The translations under genes were made by a program, and so were the position numbers. From assembly GCA_030655535.1 (NCBI GenBank), contig JAURVK010000010.1:1-61907 (forward strand): a DNA stretch of 61,907 nt, written 5' to 3'. Position 1 is the stretch's first letter; each line of letters begins with the position of its first letter. Below, one piece after another: positions 1-7,455 of the stretch. Origin of the DNA: Methylobacter sp. (GTDB lineage: Bacteria; Pseudomonadota; Gammaproteobacteria; Methylococcales; Methylomonadaceae). The notes beneath the pieces are model-generated. The model did no database searches. It was not told the DNA's origin and saw nothing but the letters and a program-made list of their open reading frames with translations.

Positions 1-86
1 AACAGCATTAATTCAAGGCATTAAAAACTTCGTGCTCTCCGTGTTCTTCGTGGTTATTTTCTAAATACGAATACTTTCACAGTCTC
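1..86. repeat. Half copy of a dispersed inverted-repeat (MITE-like) element
   Basis: The first 58 bases match the reverse complement of bases around 16237-16294, and both sites end with CTTTCACAGTCTC (here 74-86, there 16360-16372). This is therefore the right half of the element seen complete at 16201-16372, cut by the window edge. It lies just upstream of gspE, so the T2SS promoter, if here, must lie within or after it. Confidence 0.7.
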
Positions 87-158
87 TTACTTGATTGAAA
101 AAGTTGAACGCTCTAACCTACAGACACTCACTACCATACCAACCGGTTTTTTTGAAAA

Positions 159-1895
159 ATGGCATATGAATCGTTGTTAACCGTTTTGCAAGAAAGGCAG
201 AAACTTTCTGTTGCAGAATTGAAAAAAGTCGAGCGCGTGCAAAAAACATCGGTCTCGGAAACTGTGCCGCAGTTGCTGGTTAAGCTTGGCTTGTGTTCGG
301 AGTTGGATGTGGCCGACGCTTTTGTTGAATCGGGCCGGTTTGAAAAAGTGACACCGGATCAATATCCGCTGGAAATGCAATTGCCGGAAACCGTGCCGTT
401 GCGGTTTCTAAAAAACTATCATGTCATCGGTTTGAGTCGCAATGACGATATTACCGTTGCCCTGATGGACCCCGAAGACCGGTTTGTGATTGATGCGTTA
501 AAACTGGCGACCGGAAAAAACATTATCTCCAAAGTCGGCCTGCTTTCGGAAATCGATGCGGCGCTGGAAGTGCAGTATGGCGAAGGCCGTTCGCAAATGG
601 ATAAACTCGTTGACGATCTGAGTGTCGATGATCTGGGCGAGGAAGATCTGGAGCATTTAAAAGATCTGGCCAGTGAAGCGCCGGTCATCAAAATGGTCAA
701 TCTGATCATGCAGCGGGCGATTGAAACCCGGGCCTCGGACATTCATATTGAGCCTTTCGAGCAATCCCTAAAAGTCAGGTTACGCGTCGATGGCGTGTTG
801 AAAGATATTGACGCGCCTTCGGTCAAATCCACCGCAGCAGTGATTTCGCGCATCAAGATCATGGCCAAGCTGAACATCGCCGAACGCCGCCTGCCGCAGG
901 ATGGCCGCATCAAGGTGCAAATGTTGGGTAAAGAGCTGGATTTACGGGTTTCGACGATACCGACGATGTACGGCGAAAGCGTGGTGATCCGCTTGCTGGA
1001 CAAGGAAAATACCGTGCTGGATTTTGCCGCATTGGGTTTTTCAGGAAAACATTTACAGCAGTTTATCGATGTACTGGCTCAGCCGCACGGCATTATCCTG
1101 ATTACCGGTCCTACGGGTAGCGGTAAATCCACCACGATGTATGCCGCGCTAAAACAGCTCAACACCTCCGAGCGAAAAATCATTACCGTTGAAGATCCGG
1201 TCGAATACCAGATGGACGGAGTCAATCAGATTCAGGCAAAACCGCAAATAGGCCTGACCTTTGCGTCGGCGTTGCGTTCTATCGTGCGCCAGGATCCCGA
1301 TGTGATCATGATCGGTGAAATGCGCGATCTGGAAACGGCAAGAATCGCCGTGCAATCTGCGCTAACCGGGCATTTGGTGTTGTCGACGCTGCATACCAAC
1401 GACGCCGCCGGCGGTGTCACCCGATTGCTGGATATGGGCCTCGAAGAATATCTGCTCACTTCCACCGTCAACGGCATCTTGGCGCAACGTCTGGTAAGAA
1501 AGCTGTGTCCTGAATGCAAGCAACGCTATACGCCGACCCCGGACATTGTCGACGGCATGAGGCTACGACGGTTTGCGTCGGGTATCGCCAAGGATGGTGT
1601 GTATGCCGCAAGCCAGTCGGGAACTGGCGCGGCCGGCGATATTGTTTTATACAAACCGGTCGGCTGCGCGTCTTGCGGCGGCTTGGGTTATCGTGGACGG
1701 TTGGCGATTATCGAATTTTTGCAAATGACCGATCCTCTGCGTAAATTGATTATGGCGCATGAAGAAGCCGGAGCCATTCAGCGGCTTGCTATTGAAGAAG
1801 GCATGACCACGATGTATGAAAACGGCCTGATTAAAGCCCTGCAAGGGATTACCACCCTGGAAGAAGTGCTGCGGGTAACTTCAGCGGAGTCCTAA
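159..1895 (+). CDS. gspE: Type II secretion ATPase GspE
   Basis: Cytoplasmic hexameric ATPase that powers pseudopilus assembly in type II secretion. At 578 aa it has an N-terminal GspE/PilB domain, a Walker A motif GPTGSGKST at about residues 315-323, an Asp box and a Walker B region (DPDVIMIGEMRD), and a tetracysteine zinc motif CPEC...CASC. The two Cys pairs are separated by about 49 residues instead of the usual roughly 30, because an in-frame segment containing GVYAASQSGTGAA lies between them (DNA 1587-1634). The same segment recurs in gspL. First gene of the E-F-G-H-I-J-K-L-M-N-D operon, the gene order of the Xanthomonas xps system. The ATG has only a weak Shine-Dalgarno sequence. Confidence 0.95.
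   Translation: MAYESLLTVLQERQKLSVAELKKVERVQKTSVSETVPQLLVKLGLCSELDVADAFVESGRFEKVTPDQYPLEMQLPETVPLRFLKNYHVIGLSRNDDITVALMDPEDRFVIDALKLATGKNIISKVGLLSEIDAALEVQYGEGRSQMDKLVDDLSVDDLGEEDLEHLKDLASEAPVIKMVNLIMQRAIETRASDIHIEPFEQSLKVRLRVDGVLKDIDAPSVKSTAAVISRIKIMAKLNIAERRLPQDGRIKVQMLGKELDLRVSTIPTMYGESVVIRLLDKENTVLDFAALGFSGKHLQQFIDVLAQPHGIILITGPTGSGKSTTMYAALKQLNTSERKIITVEDPVEYQMDGVNQIQAKPQIGLTFASALRSIVRQDPDVIMIGEMRDLETARIAVQSALTGHLVLSTLHTNDAAGGVTRLLDMGLEEYLLTSTVNGILAQRLVRKLCPECKQRYTPTPDIVDGMRLRRFASGIAKDGVYAASQSGTGAAGDIVLYKPVGCASCGGLGYRGRLAIIEFLQMTDPLRKLIMAHEEAGAIQRLAIEEGMTTMYENGLIKALQGITTLEEVLRVTSAES
1587..1634 (+). repeat. In-frame palindromic mini-element, copy 1 (inside gspE)
   Basis: A 48-bp unit 45/48 identical to 6448-6495 in gspL. 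It can fold as GCCGC-aa-GCCAGT-cggga-ACTGGC-GCGGC (1605-1633). It is read in the same frame in both genes (GVYAASQSGTGAA), and here it enlarges the zinc-motif loop of GspE. Confidence 0.8.
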
Positions 1896-1902
1896 TAATA
1901 CC

Positions 1903-1960
1903 TGTGGGGGCGACTTTAGTCGCCCTTTGACTGACCGGGCGACTAAAGGCGCCCCTCACA
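1903..1960. repeat. Paired REP-like palindromes between gspE and gspF
   Basis: TGTGGGGGCGACTTTAGTCGCCC is followed at 1937-1960 by an inverted, slightly diverged second unit (GGGCGACTAAAGGCGCCCC...). The arrangement is REPIN-like. The same family occurs near 26.74 kb, 37.81 kb and 53.96 kb. It sits inside the T2SS operon, 7 bp after the gspE stop, and may affect mRNA stability or gspE/gspF ratio (inference). Confidence 0.8.
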
Positions 1961-1970
1961 AAATGAATTT

Positions 1971-3188
1971 ATGACTTTATTTGCCTATAAAGCGGTTAAT
2001 AGTCTGGGCGAAACCGAAGAGGACGTCAGGGACGCGGTTGATGAACAGCAGTTGATTGCGACTTTGCAGACGGAAGGCTATATCCCTATTCGCGTAGTAC
2101 CGGCCAGCGCCAAATCGTTTCTGGGCTTAAGACTGGGCATCAAGCAAAGCAAATTATCGCAAAAAGACATCGCTTTGTTCACCGGAGAATTGGCAACCTT
2201 GCTGGAGTCCGGCTTGCCGTTGGATAAATCCCTGCTGGTGTTGATCGACTTGACTGAAGACAATGAACGGGTGAGCAAGTTGATCGGCCGGGTTCTGGAG
2301 AAAGTAAAAAGCGGATCTACGCTGGCCAATGCGTTGGAAAAACAGTCCGGTATTTTCAGCAAGTTTTATCTGAATATGATCCGCGCCGGTGAGGCGGGCG
2401 GCAGTCTGGGCGAAGTATTGACGCGCTTGTCCGACTATCTGGAGCGCTCTCGGGAATTAAAAGAGACGGTCAGCACCGCGTTGATATACCCTGCCATTTT
2501 GCTGATTATGTCGCTGGCCTCGCTTTTTGTGATGCTGACCTTCGTGGTGCCGCAGTTTTCCGAGATGTTTGAAAGCGCGGGCAAGGCGCTGCCGGTATCG
2601 ACCCAGATCGTGGTGGGGCTGGCAAACTGGCTGCAAAGCTATTGGTGGATGCTGGCTTTGGGCATTGTCTTCATCACCGCTTATATGAATCTTCAGATGG
2701 CCGATCCGGTCAAAAAGAAGGTCTGGGACGGCCGTTTTTTGAAACTGCCGCTGGCCGGGACGATTATTTTGCACAAGGAAACCGCCAACATCAGCCGCAC
2801 GCTGGGCACTTTATTGGGTAATGGCGTTTCGATACTGGCGGCTCTGGTTATCGTTCGTGAAACGGTAGACAATCTGGTTTTGGCGGCGGCCATTCAGGAT
2901 ACCGAAGAGCAGTTAAAGCAGGGTAAAAACATGTCGGATGCTTTGTTGGAGAAAGGCATATTTCCCAAAATGGCCATGCAAATGATAAAAATGGGCGAAG
3001 AAACCGGACGTCTGGAAGAAATGTTGTTGCGGGTGGCGACTATTTACGATAAACAGCTCAGGGTGTCAATACAGCGTATGCTGGCATTGCTGGAACCGGC
3101 ATTGATAATTACCTTAGGCCTGATGATTGCGGGCATCATCGTGTCGATTTTGCTGGCTATCCTGAGCGTTAATGATTTGGCTTTTTAA
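1971..3188 (+). CDS. gspF: Type II secretion inner-membrane platform protein GspF
   Basis: Polytopic inner-membrane platform protein of the T2SS that contacts GspE and GspL and supports pseudopilus extrusion. It is 405 aa, the usual family length. Two repeated T2SSF domains are visible: residues about 67-190 (LFTGELATLLESGLPLDKSL) and about 270-395 (ISRTLGTLLGNGVSILAAL), each followed by hydrophobic spans (ALIYPAILLIMSLASLFVMLTFVVP; LLEPALIITLGLMIAGIIVSILLAI). It follows gspE after a REP-containing gap. Confidence 0.95.
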   Translation: MTLFAYKAVNSLGETEEDVRDAVDEQQLIATLQTEGYIPIRVVPASAKSFLGLRLGIKQSKLSQKDIALFTGELATLLESGLPLDKSLLVLIDLTEDNERVSKLIGRVLEKVKSGSTLANALEKQSGIFSKFYLNMIRAGEAGGSLGEVLTRLSDYLERSRELKETVSTALIYPAILLIMSLASLFVMLTFVVPQFSEMFESAGKALPVSTQIVVGLANWLQSYWWMLALGIVFITAYMNLQMADPVKKKVWDGRFLKLPLAGTIILHKETANISRTLGTLLGNGVSILAALVIVRETVDNLVLAAAIQDTEEQLKQGKNMSDALLEKGIFPKMAMQMIKMGEETGRLEEMLLRVATIYDKQLRVSIQRMLALLEPALIITLGLMIAGIIVSILLAILSVNDLAF

Positions 3189-3203
3189 ATATAGGAATGC
3201 ATT

Positions 3204-3659
3204 ATGAAAGAGGTAACGAGGTTCAAGGTTCAAGGTGCAAGGTTCAAGGCGCGTCTTCGCGGTTTCACCCTGCTTGAATTATTGGTGGTGTTGGGCATTA
3301 TTGCGATGCTGGCCGGGATCGTCGGGCCGCAGGTCATGAAGCACATGGGCGAATCCAAAACCAAAGCGGCCAAGGTGCAGATTGAAGATCTGGCGGCCGC
3401 TCTGGATATGTATAAGCTGGATTTGGGCAGCTATCCGACTTCCGAGCAAGGCTTGATGGCCTTGATTGAATCGCCCGATAACGCTAGGCGCTGGAATGGC
3501 CCTTATTTGCGTAAATCCAAAATGCCGTTGGATCCATGGCAACAGGAATATCGTTATGTTGCTCCCGGCGAGCACGGGAAATTCGATTTGTATACCTTAG
3601 GGGCGGACGGCAAGGAAGGCGGTGAAGGCGAAGATCAGGATATTGCTAGTTGGGAGTGA
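3204..3659 (+). CDS. gspG: Major pseudopilin GspG
   Basis: Main subunit of the T2SS pseudopilus. It is 151 aa. The prepilin peptidase site is RG^FTLLELLVVLGIIAML at about residue 20, followed by the transmembrane/helical stalk and the family segment YKLDLGSYPTSEQGLMALIE...GPYLRKSKMPLDPWQ. An AGGA sequence 8 bases before the ATG supports this start. The leader is unusually long, and four direct heptamers (GGTTCAA/GGTGCAA, 3220-3247) encode most of it as FKVQGARFK. Seven is not a multiple of three, so a change in repeat number would shift the frame. Confidence 0.95.
   Translation: MKEVTRFKVQGARFKARLRGFTLLELLVVLGIIAMLAGIVGPQVMKHMGESKTKAAKVQIEDLAAALDMYKLDLGSYPTSEQGLMALIESPDNARRWNGPYLRKSKMPLDPWQQEYRYVAPGEHGKFDLYTLGADGKEGGEGEDQDIASWE
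3220..3247 (+). repeat. Heptamer tandem repeat in the gspG leader
   Basis: GGTTCAA, GGTTCAA, GGTGCAA, GGTTCAA in perfect 7-bp register between the gspG start codon and its prepilin peptidase site. Related arrays occur at the same place in gspH and gspJ. Confidence 0.9.
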
Positions 3660-3666
3660 TTTATGA

Positions 3667-3715
3667 GGGGCAAGGTTAAAGGTGCAAGGTAAAAGGCAAA
3701 AAGCGAAAGGAAAAT
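3667..3715 (+). repeat. Heptamer tandem repeat at the gspH start
   Basis: Seven degenerate units in 7-bp register: GGGGCAA, GGTTAAA, GGTGCAA, GGTAAAA, GGCAAAA, AGCGAAA, GGAAAAT. It begins 2 bases after the ATG at 3663-3665, and the GTG used by the gspH ORF lies inside it. Confidence 0.85.
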
Positions 3716-4152
3716 CGCAGCGCGGCTTTACCTTGCTGGAGTTGGTCGTGGTGCTTTTTGTCGTGGTGCTGGGTTTTTCCGTCATCGGTCTTAATCTGTC
3801 GTCAGGCAGTGATTCCACCGAAATCAAAGCGGCGGCTAGGGATATAGTCTCGGCGCTACGTTATGCCAGAGGTCAGGCTTTAATGACTCATCAGGAAGCC
3901 ACGGTTGCTGTTGATCTTGGTGGCAACAGCTACACGGTCAGCGGTAGGGACAAGCTTTATAAAATACCCGAGACTATCGATATCACCGTGGTGACAGCGC
4001 AAACTGAATTGGTTGGAGAAGGGGCGGCCAACATTCGTTTTTTTGCCGATGGTTCCTCAACCGGCGGAAGAATTACGCTGGAGCGAGGCAATGTATCGTG
4101 GAAAATCGATATAAACTGGTTAACCGGGCAGATCGAGCTTGAAAGCAAATAA
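3682..4152 (+). CDS. gspH: Minor pseudopilin GspH
   Basis: Minor pseudopilin near the pseudopilus tip. The ORF is 156 aa with prepilin site RG^FTLLELVVVLFVVVLG and a GspH-type beta-rich domain. The start is problematic. A strong Shine-Dalgarno (GGGAG, 3652-3656) lies 6 bases before an ATG at 3663, but that frame reads nine codons and stops at 3690. The pseudopilin frame can only begin at the GTG at 3682 inside the heptamer array, with a weaker GAGGGG 11 bases upstream. Deleting one heptamer would fuse the ATG to GspH. It is probably still translated at a low level from GTG, or it is phase-variable. It ends overlapping gspI. Confidence 0.88.
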   Translation: MQGKRQKAKGKSQRGFTLLELVVVLFVVVLGFSVIGLNLSSGSDSTEIKAAARDIVSALRYARGQALMTHQEATVAVDLGGNSYTVSGRDKLYKIPETIDITVVTAQTELVGEGAANIRFFADGSSTGGRITLERGNVSWKIDINWLTGQIELESK

Positions 4153-4549
4153 ACAGCGCGGCTTTTCTTTACTGGAAATCCTGATTGCGTTTTCAATCCT
4201 GGCGCTTTCACTCGGGATTTTGCTGAAGATATTTTCTGCCGGTGTTAATACCGCCGGTGTTGCCGAGGAATATACCGCCGCCGTGCAAATTGCCGAATCG
4301 TTAATGGCCAAAACCGGTGTAGAATCGCGCTTGCAGCCGAATGAAGCTACCGGCCTGGAAAATGAAAAATACCATTGGCGGCTGTCGGTCAGTCCATTTC
4401 AATTCACGGCTGAGAATTTGGATGTCACGACTATAGCGGCAGAGCTTTTTAAGGTTACGGTTACGGTAAGCTGGGGCGATCATAATGCCCGCGTCGATCG
4501 CAGGCAGGTTGAGTTAATTACCTTAAAGCTGGTTAATAAAGCGTCATGA
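4139..4549 (+). CDS. gspI: Minor pseudopilin GspI
   Basis: Minor pseudopilin that nucleates the pseudopilus tip with GspJ and GspK. It is 136 aa, with a very short leader MKANKQRG^FSLLEILIAFSILALSLGILL and a GspI C-terminal domain (VTVSWGDHNARVDRRQVELITL). A stop codon at 4121 in the same frame leaves TTG at 4139 as the only start before the prepilin site. That TTG overlaps the end of gspH by 14 bases, so translation is probably coupled. It has no heptamer array, unlike G, H and J. Confidence 0.92.
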   Translation: MKANKQRGFSLLEILIAFSILALSLGILLKIFSAGVNTAGVAEEYTAAVQIAESLMAKTGVESRLQPNEATGLENEKYHWRLSVSPFQFTAENLDVTTIAAELFKVTVTVSWGDHNARVDRRQVELITLKLVNKAS

Positions 4550-5301
4550 GGAAAGCTCGGATTCAAGGTTCAAGGTGCAAGGTGCAAGGTTTAATATGCC
4601 AGCGGGGCTTTACGCTGATTGAAGTTTTGATAGCCATGACGCTATTAAGTATCATGGTGGTGTTATTGTTCAGCAGCTTGAGAATTTGCGCCAAAAGTTG
4701 GGAGCAGGGAGAAAACAAGATAGCCGAGGTGAATGAAGCCGCAGTCGTTTATAACTTTTTTCAGCGGCATTTATCCTCGGCCATTCCTTTATGGAACGAT
4801 TTTACCGCCAGGGATGGTGGGTATGCCGCAAGCCTGCCGGGAATGATTGCGACGACTGAAAACAAGGATAAAACTTTCTCTTTCCAGGGCAAAAAACAGT
4901 CCTTGCAGTTTGTCTCGGTTTTCCCGGCAAGTGCCAGGAGAACAGGTATGCAGCTGTTTTCAATAGAACCTCGGCAACAAGATGGCGAGCAGGATATTAA
5001 GGTGACTTTAACGCCGTTTTATCCGGTGGCCGAGGGTGAAGAATGGCATCGGGAAGAGGTGGTTTTATTAAGAGATGTCAGTAATTTTACGTTGGCTTAT
5101 TTTGGTGTTGATGATTCAGGCGAAGGGACTTGGCAGGATGAATGGCTGGAAAAAGACGCTCAACCCCGATTGGTCAAAATCAGTATCAATACTGGCAATG
5201 GCGTTTATTGGCCGGACATGATCATAGAGCTTAAAGTTGCAGGCGCTGGAATTGGAACCGATACGGCAAATGGTGCCGTATCGGCAGAGAATAGCGATTG
5301 A
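4546..5301 (+). CDS. gspJ: Minor pseudopilin GspJ
   Basis: Minor pseudopilin of the T2SS tip complex. It is 251 aa. It starts at an ATGA overlap with gspI. The leader is 24 aa, largely encoded by five heptamers (4560-4594), then RG^FTLIEVLIAMTLLSIMVVLLFSSL. The GspJ body ends with VKISINTGNGVYWPDMIIELKV. An in-frame segment DGGYAASLPG at DNA 4807-4842 resembles the palindromic insert of gspE and gspL, but its 3' arm has diverged. Followed by gspK with overlap. Confidence 0.92.
   Translation: MRKARIQGSRCKVQGLICQRGFTLIEVLIAMTLLSIMVVLLFSSLRICAKSWEQGENKIAEVNEAAVVYNFFQRHLSSAIPLWNDFTARDGGYAASLPGMIATTENKDKTFSFQGKKQSLQFVSVFPASARRTGMQLFSIEPRQQDGEQDIKVTLTPFYPVAEGEEWHREEVVLLRDVSNFTLAYFGVDDSGEGTWQDEWLEKDAQPRLVKISINTGNGVYWPDMIIELKVAGAGIGTDTANGAVSAENSD
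4560..4594 (+). repeat. Heptamer tandem repeat in the gspJ leader
   Basis: GATTCAA, GGTTCAA, GGTGCAA, GGTGCAA, GGTTTAA in 7-bp register, read in frame as part of the GspJ leader (IQGSRCKVQGL) between the ATG and the prepilin peptidase site. Confidence 0.88.
4807..4842 (+). repeat. Diverged copy of the palindromic mini-element (inside gspJ)
   Basis: Matches the first 36 bases of the gspE/gspL element with only a few mismatches (shared block TATGCCGCAAGCC). After that it no longer matches, and the hairpin's right arm is lost. It is in the same reading frame as the other copies (GGYAAS). Confidence 0.65.
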
Positions 5302-6302
5302 TCAGGCTAAAGGGCTTCGCCCTGGTTCTGGTTTTATGGGTGTTGAGCCTGCTAACCGTCATGGCCGGGAGTTTTGCTCTGAGTATGCGGCGGGAGGCGG
5401 CCATTGTGACCGGCAGCAGCACGAATGCTCAGGCCATGGCTGTTGCAGAATCGGGACTGGCGGTTGCCGAGCTGATGTTATTGAATCCAAATCAGCTAAA
5501 ACGCTGGCATACCGACGGCAGTATTTACCAAATTGATTATGCGGAGTCAAAAGTCCGAATTCGGTTGTTAGCTGAGACCGGTAAGGTGGATATAAACAGC
5601 GCGGATCAGATACTGCTGCAAGGGCTTATGGCTTACGCACCGGTGGAGACCGAGTTACAAACCAAGCTGGTCAATTCGATTCTCGATTGGCGCGATGCGG
5701 ATGATCTGGTGCGCATAGAGGGCGCGGAGAAAAAAGACTATAAAGAGGCGGGATTAAGTTACCGGCCTCGCAACCGGCCGTTTCAGTCTATTGAGGAATT
5801 ACAGTTGGTATTGGGCATGGATGAACAGGTCTTTAAGTGGCTTGAAAGCTTGGTCACGGTCTACTCGGGACAGCCCAAGGTTGATTTGACTCAGGCAGCC
5901 AAAGAAGTTTTGCAGGTGTTGCCGGAAATAGATGCCGGATTAATAGACGGCTATATTGCAGCCCGGCGGGAAAGCGCGATAAACGGCTTGCCGGCCCCGG
6001 CAGTTCCGGTAGTCTCTAATCCAGGCATGGCGGCCGGGCAAACGGGTCAGAGCATGCCCGTAACAGCTGTCAATGACGGGGCAGGGCAAAAAGGTGCGAT
6101 CATGGTTGTCACCGAAGCACGGTTGGATGATGGTACAACGGCCGTCATCAAGGCGCTGATAAAAAAATCGGATAGTCAGGTGTCGACGCCGTTTCAGGTT
6201 TTGAAATGGCAGCGCAATGCCGGCGACGATGGTTCATTATTTACAGACGAAAAAGATGATTTACTAGTGGGACAATATGCCGAACCTGAATTCAACAATT
6301 AA
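5298..6302 (+). CDS. gspK: Minor pseudopilin GspK
   Basis: Large minor pseudopilin that caps the pseudopilus tip. It is 334 aa, with leader MIRLKG^FALVLVLWVLSLLTVMAGSFAL. GspK characteristically lacks the Glu at +5. The SAM-like domains include VDINSADQILLQGL and SILDWRDADDLVR. An in-frame stop at 5292 leaves TTG 5298 as the only start, overlapping the gspJ stop (TTGA). A low-complexity Pro/Gly/Ala segment at about residues 235-270 contains an imperfect palindrome (GGCATG 6024-6029 with CATGCC 6053-6058) and looks like another in-frame insertion between SAM-like and C-terminal parts. It overlaps gspL by 26 bases. Confidence 0.93.
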   Translation: MIRLKGFALVLVLWVLSLLTVMAGSFALSMRREAAIVTGSSTNAQAMAVAESGLAVAELMLLNPNQLKRWHTDGSIYQIDYAESKVRIRLLAETGKVDINSADQILLQGLMAYAPVETELQTKLVNSILDWRDADDLVRIEGAEKKDYKEAGLSYRPRNRPFQSIEELQLVLGMDEQVFKWLESLVTVYSGQPKVDLTQAAKEVLQVLPEIDAGLIDGYIAARRESAINGLPAPAVPVVSNPGMAAGQTGQSMPVTAVNDGAGQKGAIMVVTEARLDDGTTAVIKALIKKSDSQVSTPFQVLKWQRNAGDDGSLFTDEKDDLLVGQYAEPEFNN

Positions 6303-7455
6303 TCTGGATGTTAAAAAGTTCTTTCGCTGGTGGCTGCGCGAACTTGACTTTCTGGTGCCTGAAAAAATCAGGCAGCTGGTTAACGAGAAACAGGGTTTCA
6401 TTATCGTTCGTCCCGAAGGCAACCGGTTGGCGCTGACTTATGTTATCGCCAGGGAAGGTGTGTATGCCGCAAGCCAGTCGGGAACTGGCGCGGCTGATGG
6501 ACAAATCGAGCCGTTGGCAATACTGGAGCGCAACGCATCGGGCATCGCGCAATATAAAGCCTTGCAGGCCAAAGATGAAAGACTGGCTAAAGCGAATTTA
6601 ATACTCCGGCTAACAGCGCAACAGGCTATTCAAAAGGAACTTGTCCTGCCGGCCGCCGTAAAAGGAAACCTGTCCCAGGTTGTCGCCTATGAACTTGATC
6701 GCTATACGCCGTTTAAGGCGGAGCAGGTTTATTTTGCGGTTAAGCAGCTGGAAGCTGAGCATGAACCGGGGCAAATTCGAGTCATGCTGGTGTTAACGCC
6801 CCGGGAAACGCTTGATACGCTGTATGAAGACATCAAGTCTATGGGCATGTCGCCGTTATTCGTTGATTATGAAGCCACGCCAAATGATCTTGAGCAGCGC
6901 TATGATGCCTACAATTTATTACCCGAATACCTAAGGGAAAAAACCGCCAATACGCCGCGCCTGATTTATTCGGCGCTGATTGCGGCGGTATTTTTACTGC
7001 TGGCTGCGGTGCTGGTATCGCCGGTCTGGTTTGAATATCGGACGGTTAACGCCTTACAGGAAAAAATCGATACCCTAGAAAAGGATGCCAAGGACGTTAA
7101 GGCCTTGCAACTGGAGATCGATGCGATGATAGACGAAACACGACTACTGATAGCCGAGAAAAGTGCGGCTCCGACGGTAGTCGATATGCTGAATAGCTTA
7201 AGCGCGATAATGAAAGACGATACCTGGCTGTCCTATGCGCAATACTCGGACGGGCATCTGCAAATACAGGGCGAGTCGCCGGCCGCTTCGGCATTGATCG
7301 GCGTTCTGGAAGACTCTGAATTGTTTGCCAATGCCCGGTTCGTCTCGCCGGTCACCCAGGATAAAATCAGTAAGCAGGAGCGCTTTCAAATTACCGTTGA
7401 CGTTACCCCGGCAATTGCGTCTGCGCCGACACAGTCGAACGGGAGACGCCAGTGA
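6277..7455 (+). CDS. gspL: Type II secretion protein GspL (PilN-domain type)
   Basis: Bitopic inner-membrane protein that links the ATPase GspE to the periplasmic components. It is 392 aa, with an actin-like cytoplasmic region to about residue 225, one transmembrane segment (LIYSALIAAVFLLLAAVLVS), a coiled coil (LQEKIDTLEKDAKDVKALQLEIDAM) and a PilN/GspL periplasmic ferredoxin-like domain. An in-frame GVYAASQSGTGAA segment (DNA 6448-6495) interrupts the cytoplasmic domain at about residues 58-73 and is nearly identical in DNA to the one in gspE. It overlaps gspK upstream and gspM downstream (GTGA). Confidence 0.9.
   Translation: MPNLNSTINLDVKKFFRWWLRELDFLVPEKIRQLVNEKQGFIIVRPEGNRLALTYVIAREGVYAASQSGTGAADGQIEPLAILERNASGIAQYKALQAKDERLAKANLILRLTAQQAIQKELVLPAAVKGNLSQVVAYELDRYTPFKAEQVYFAVKQLEAEHEPGQIRVMLVLTPRETLDTLYEDIKSMGMSPLFVDYEATPNDLEQRYDAYNLLPEYLREKTANTPRLIYSALIAAVFLLLAAVLVSPVWFEYRTVNALQEKIDTLEKDAKDVKALQLEIDAMIDETRLLIAEKSAAPTVVDMLNSLSAIMKDDTWLSYAQYSDGHLQIQGESPAASALIGVLEDSELFANARFVSPVTQDKISKQERFQITVDVTPAIASAPTQSNGRRQ
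6448..6495 (+). repeat. In-frame palindromic mini-element, copy 2 (inside gspL)
   Basis: 45/48 identical to 1587-1634 in gspE, with the same hairpin arms GCCGC...GCGGC and GCCAGT...ACTGGC and the same reading frame. GspE and GspL are unrelated proteins, so the shared DNA points to insertion rather than common descent of the genes. Confidence 0.8.

Noticed and set aside
177-1844. Minus-strand ORFs antisense to gspE (several of 65-107 aa)
   Set aside because: They mirror the codon pattern of gspE, have no ribosome sites or recognisable domains, and overlap a clear gene.
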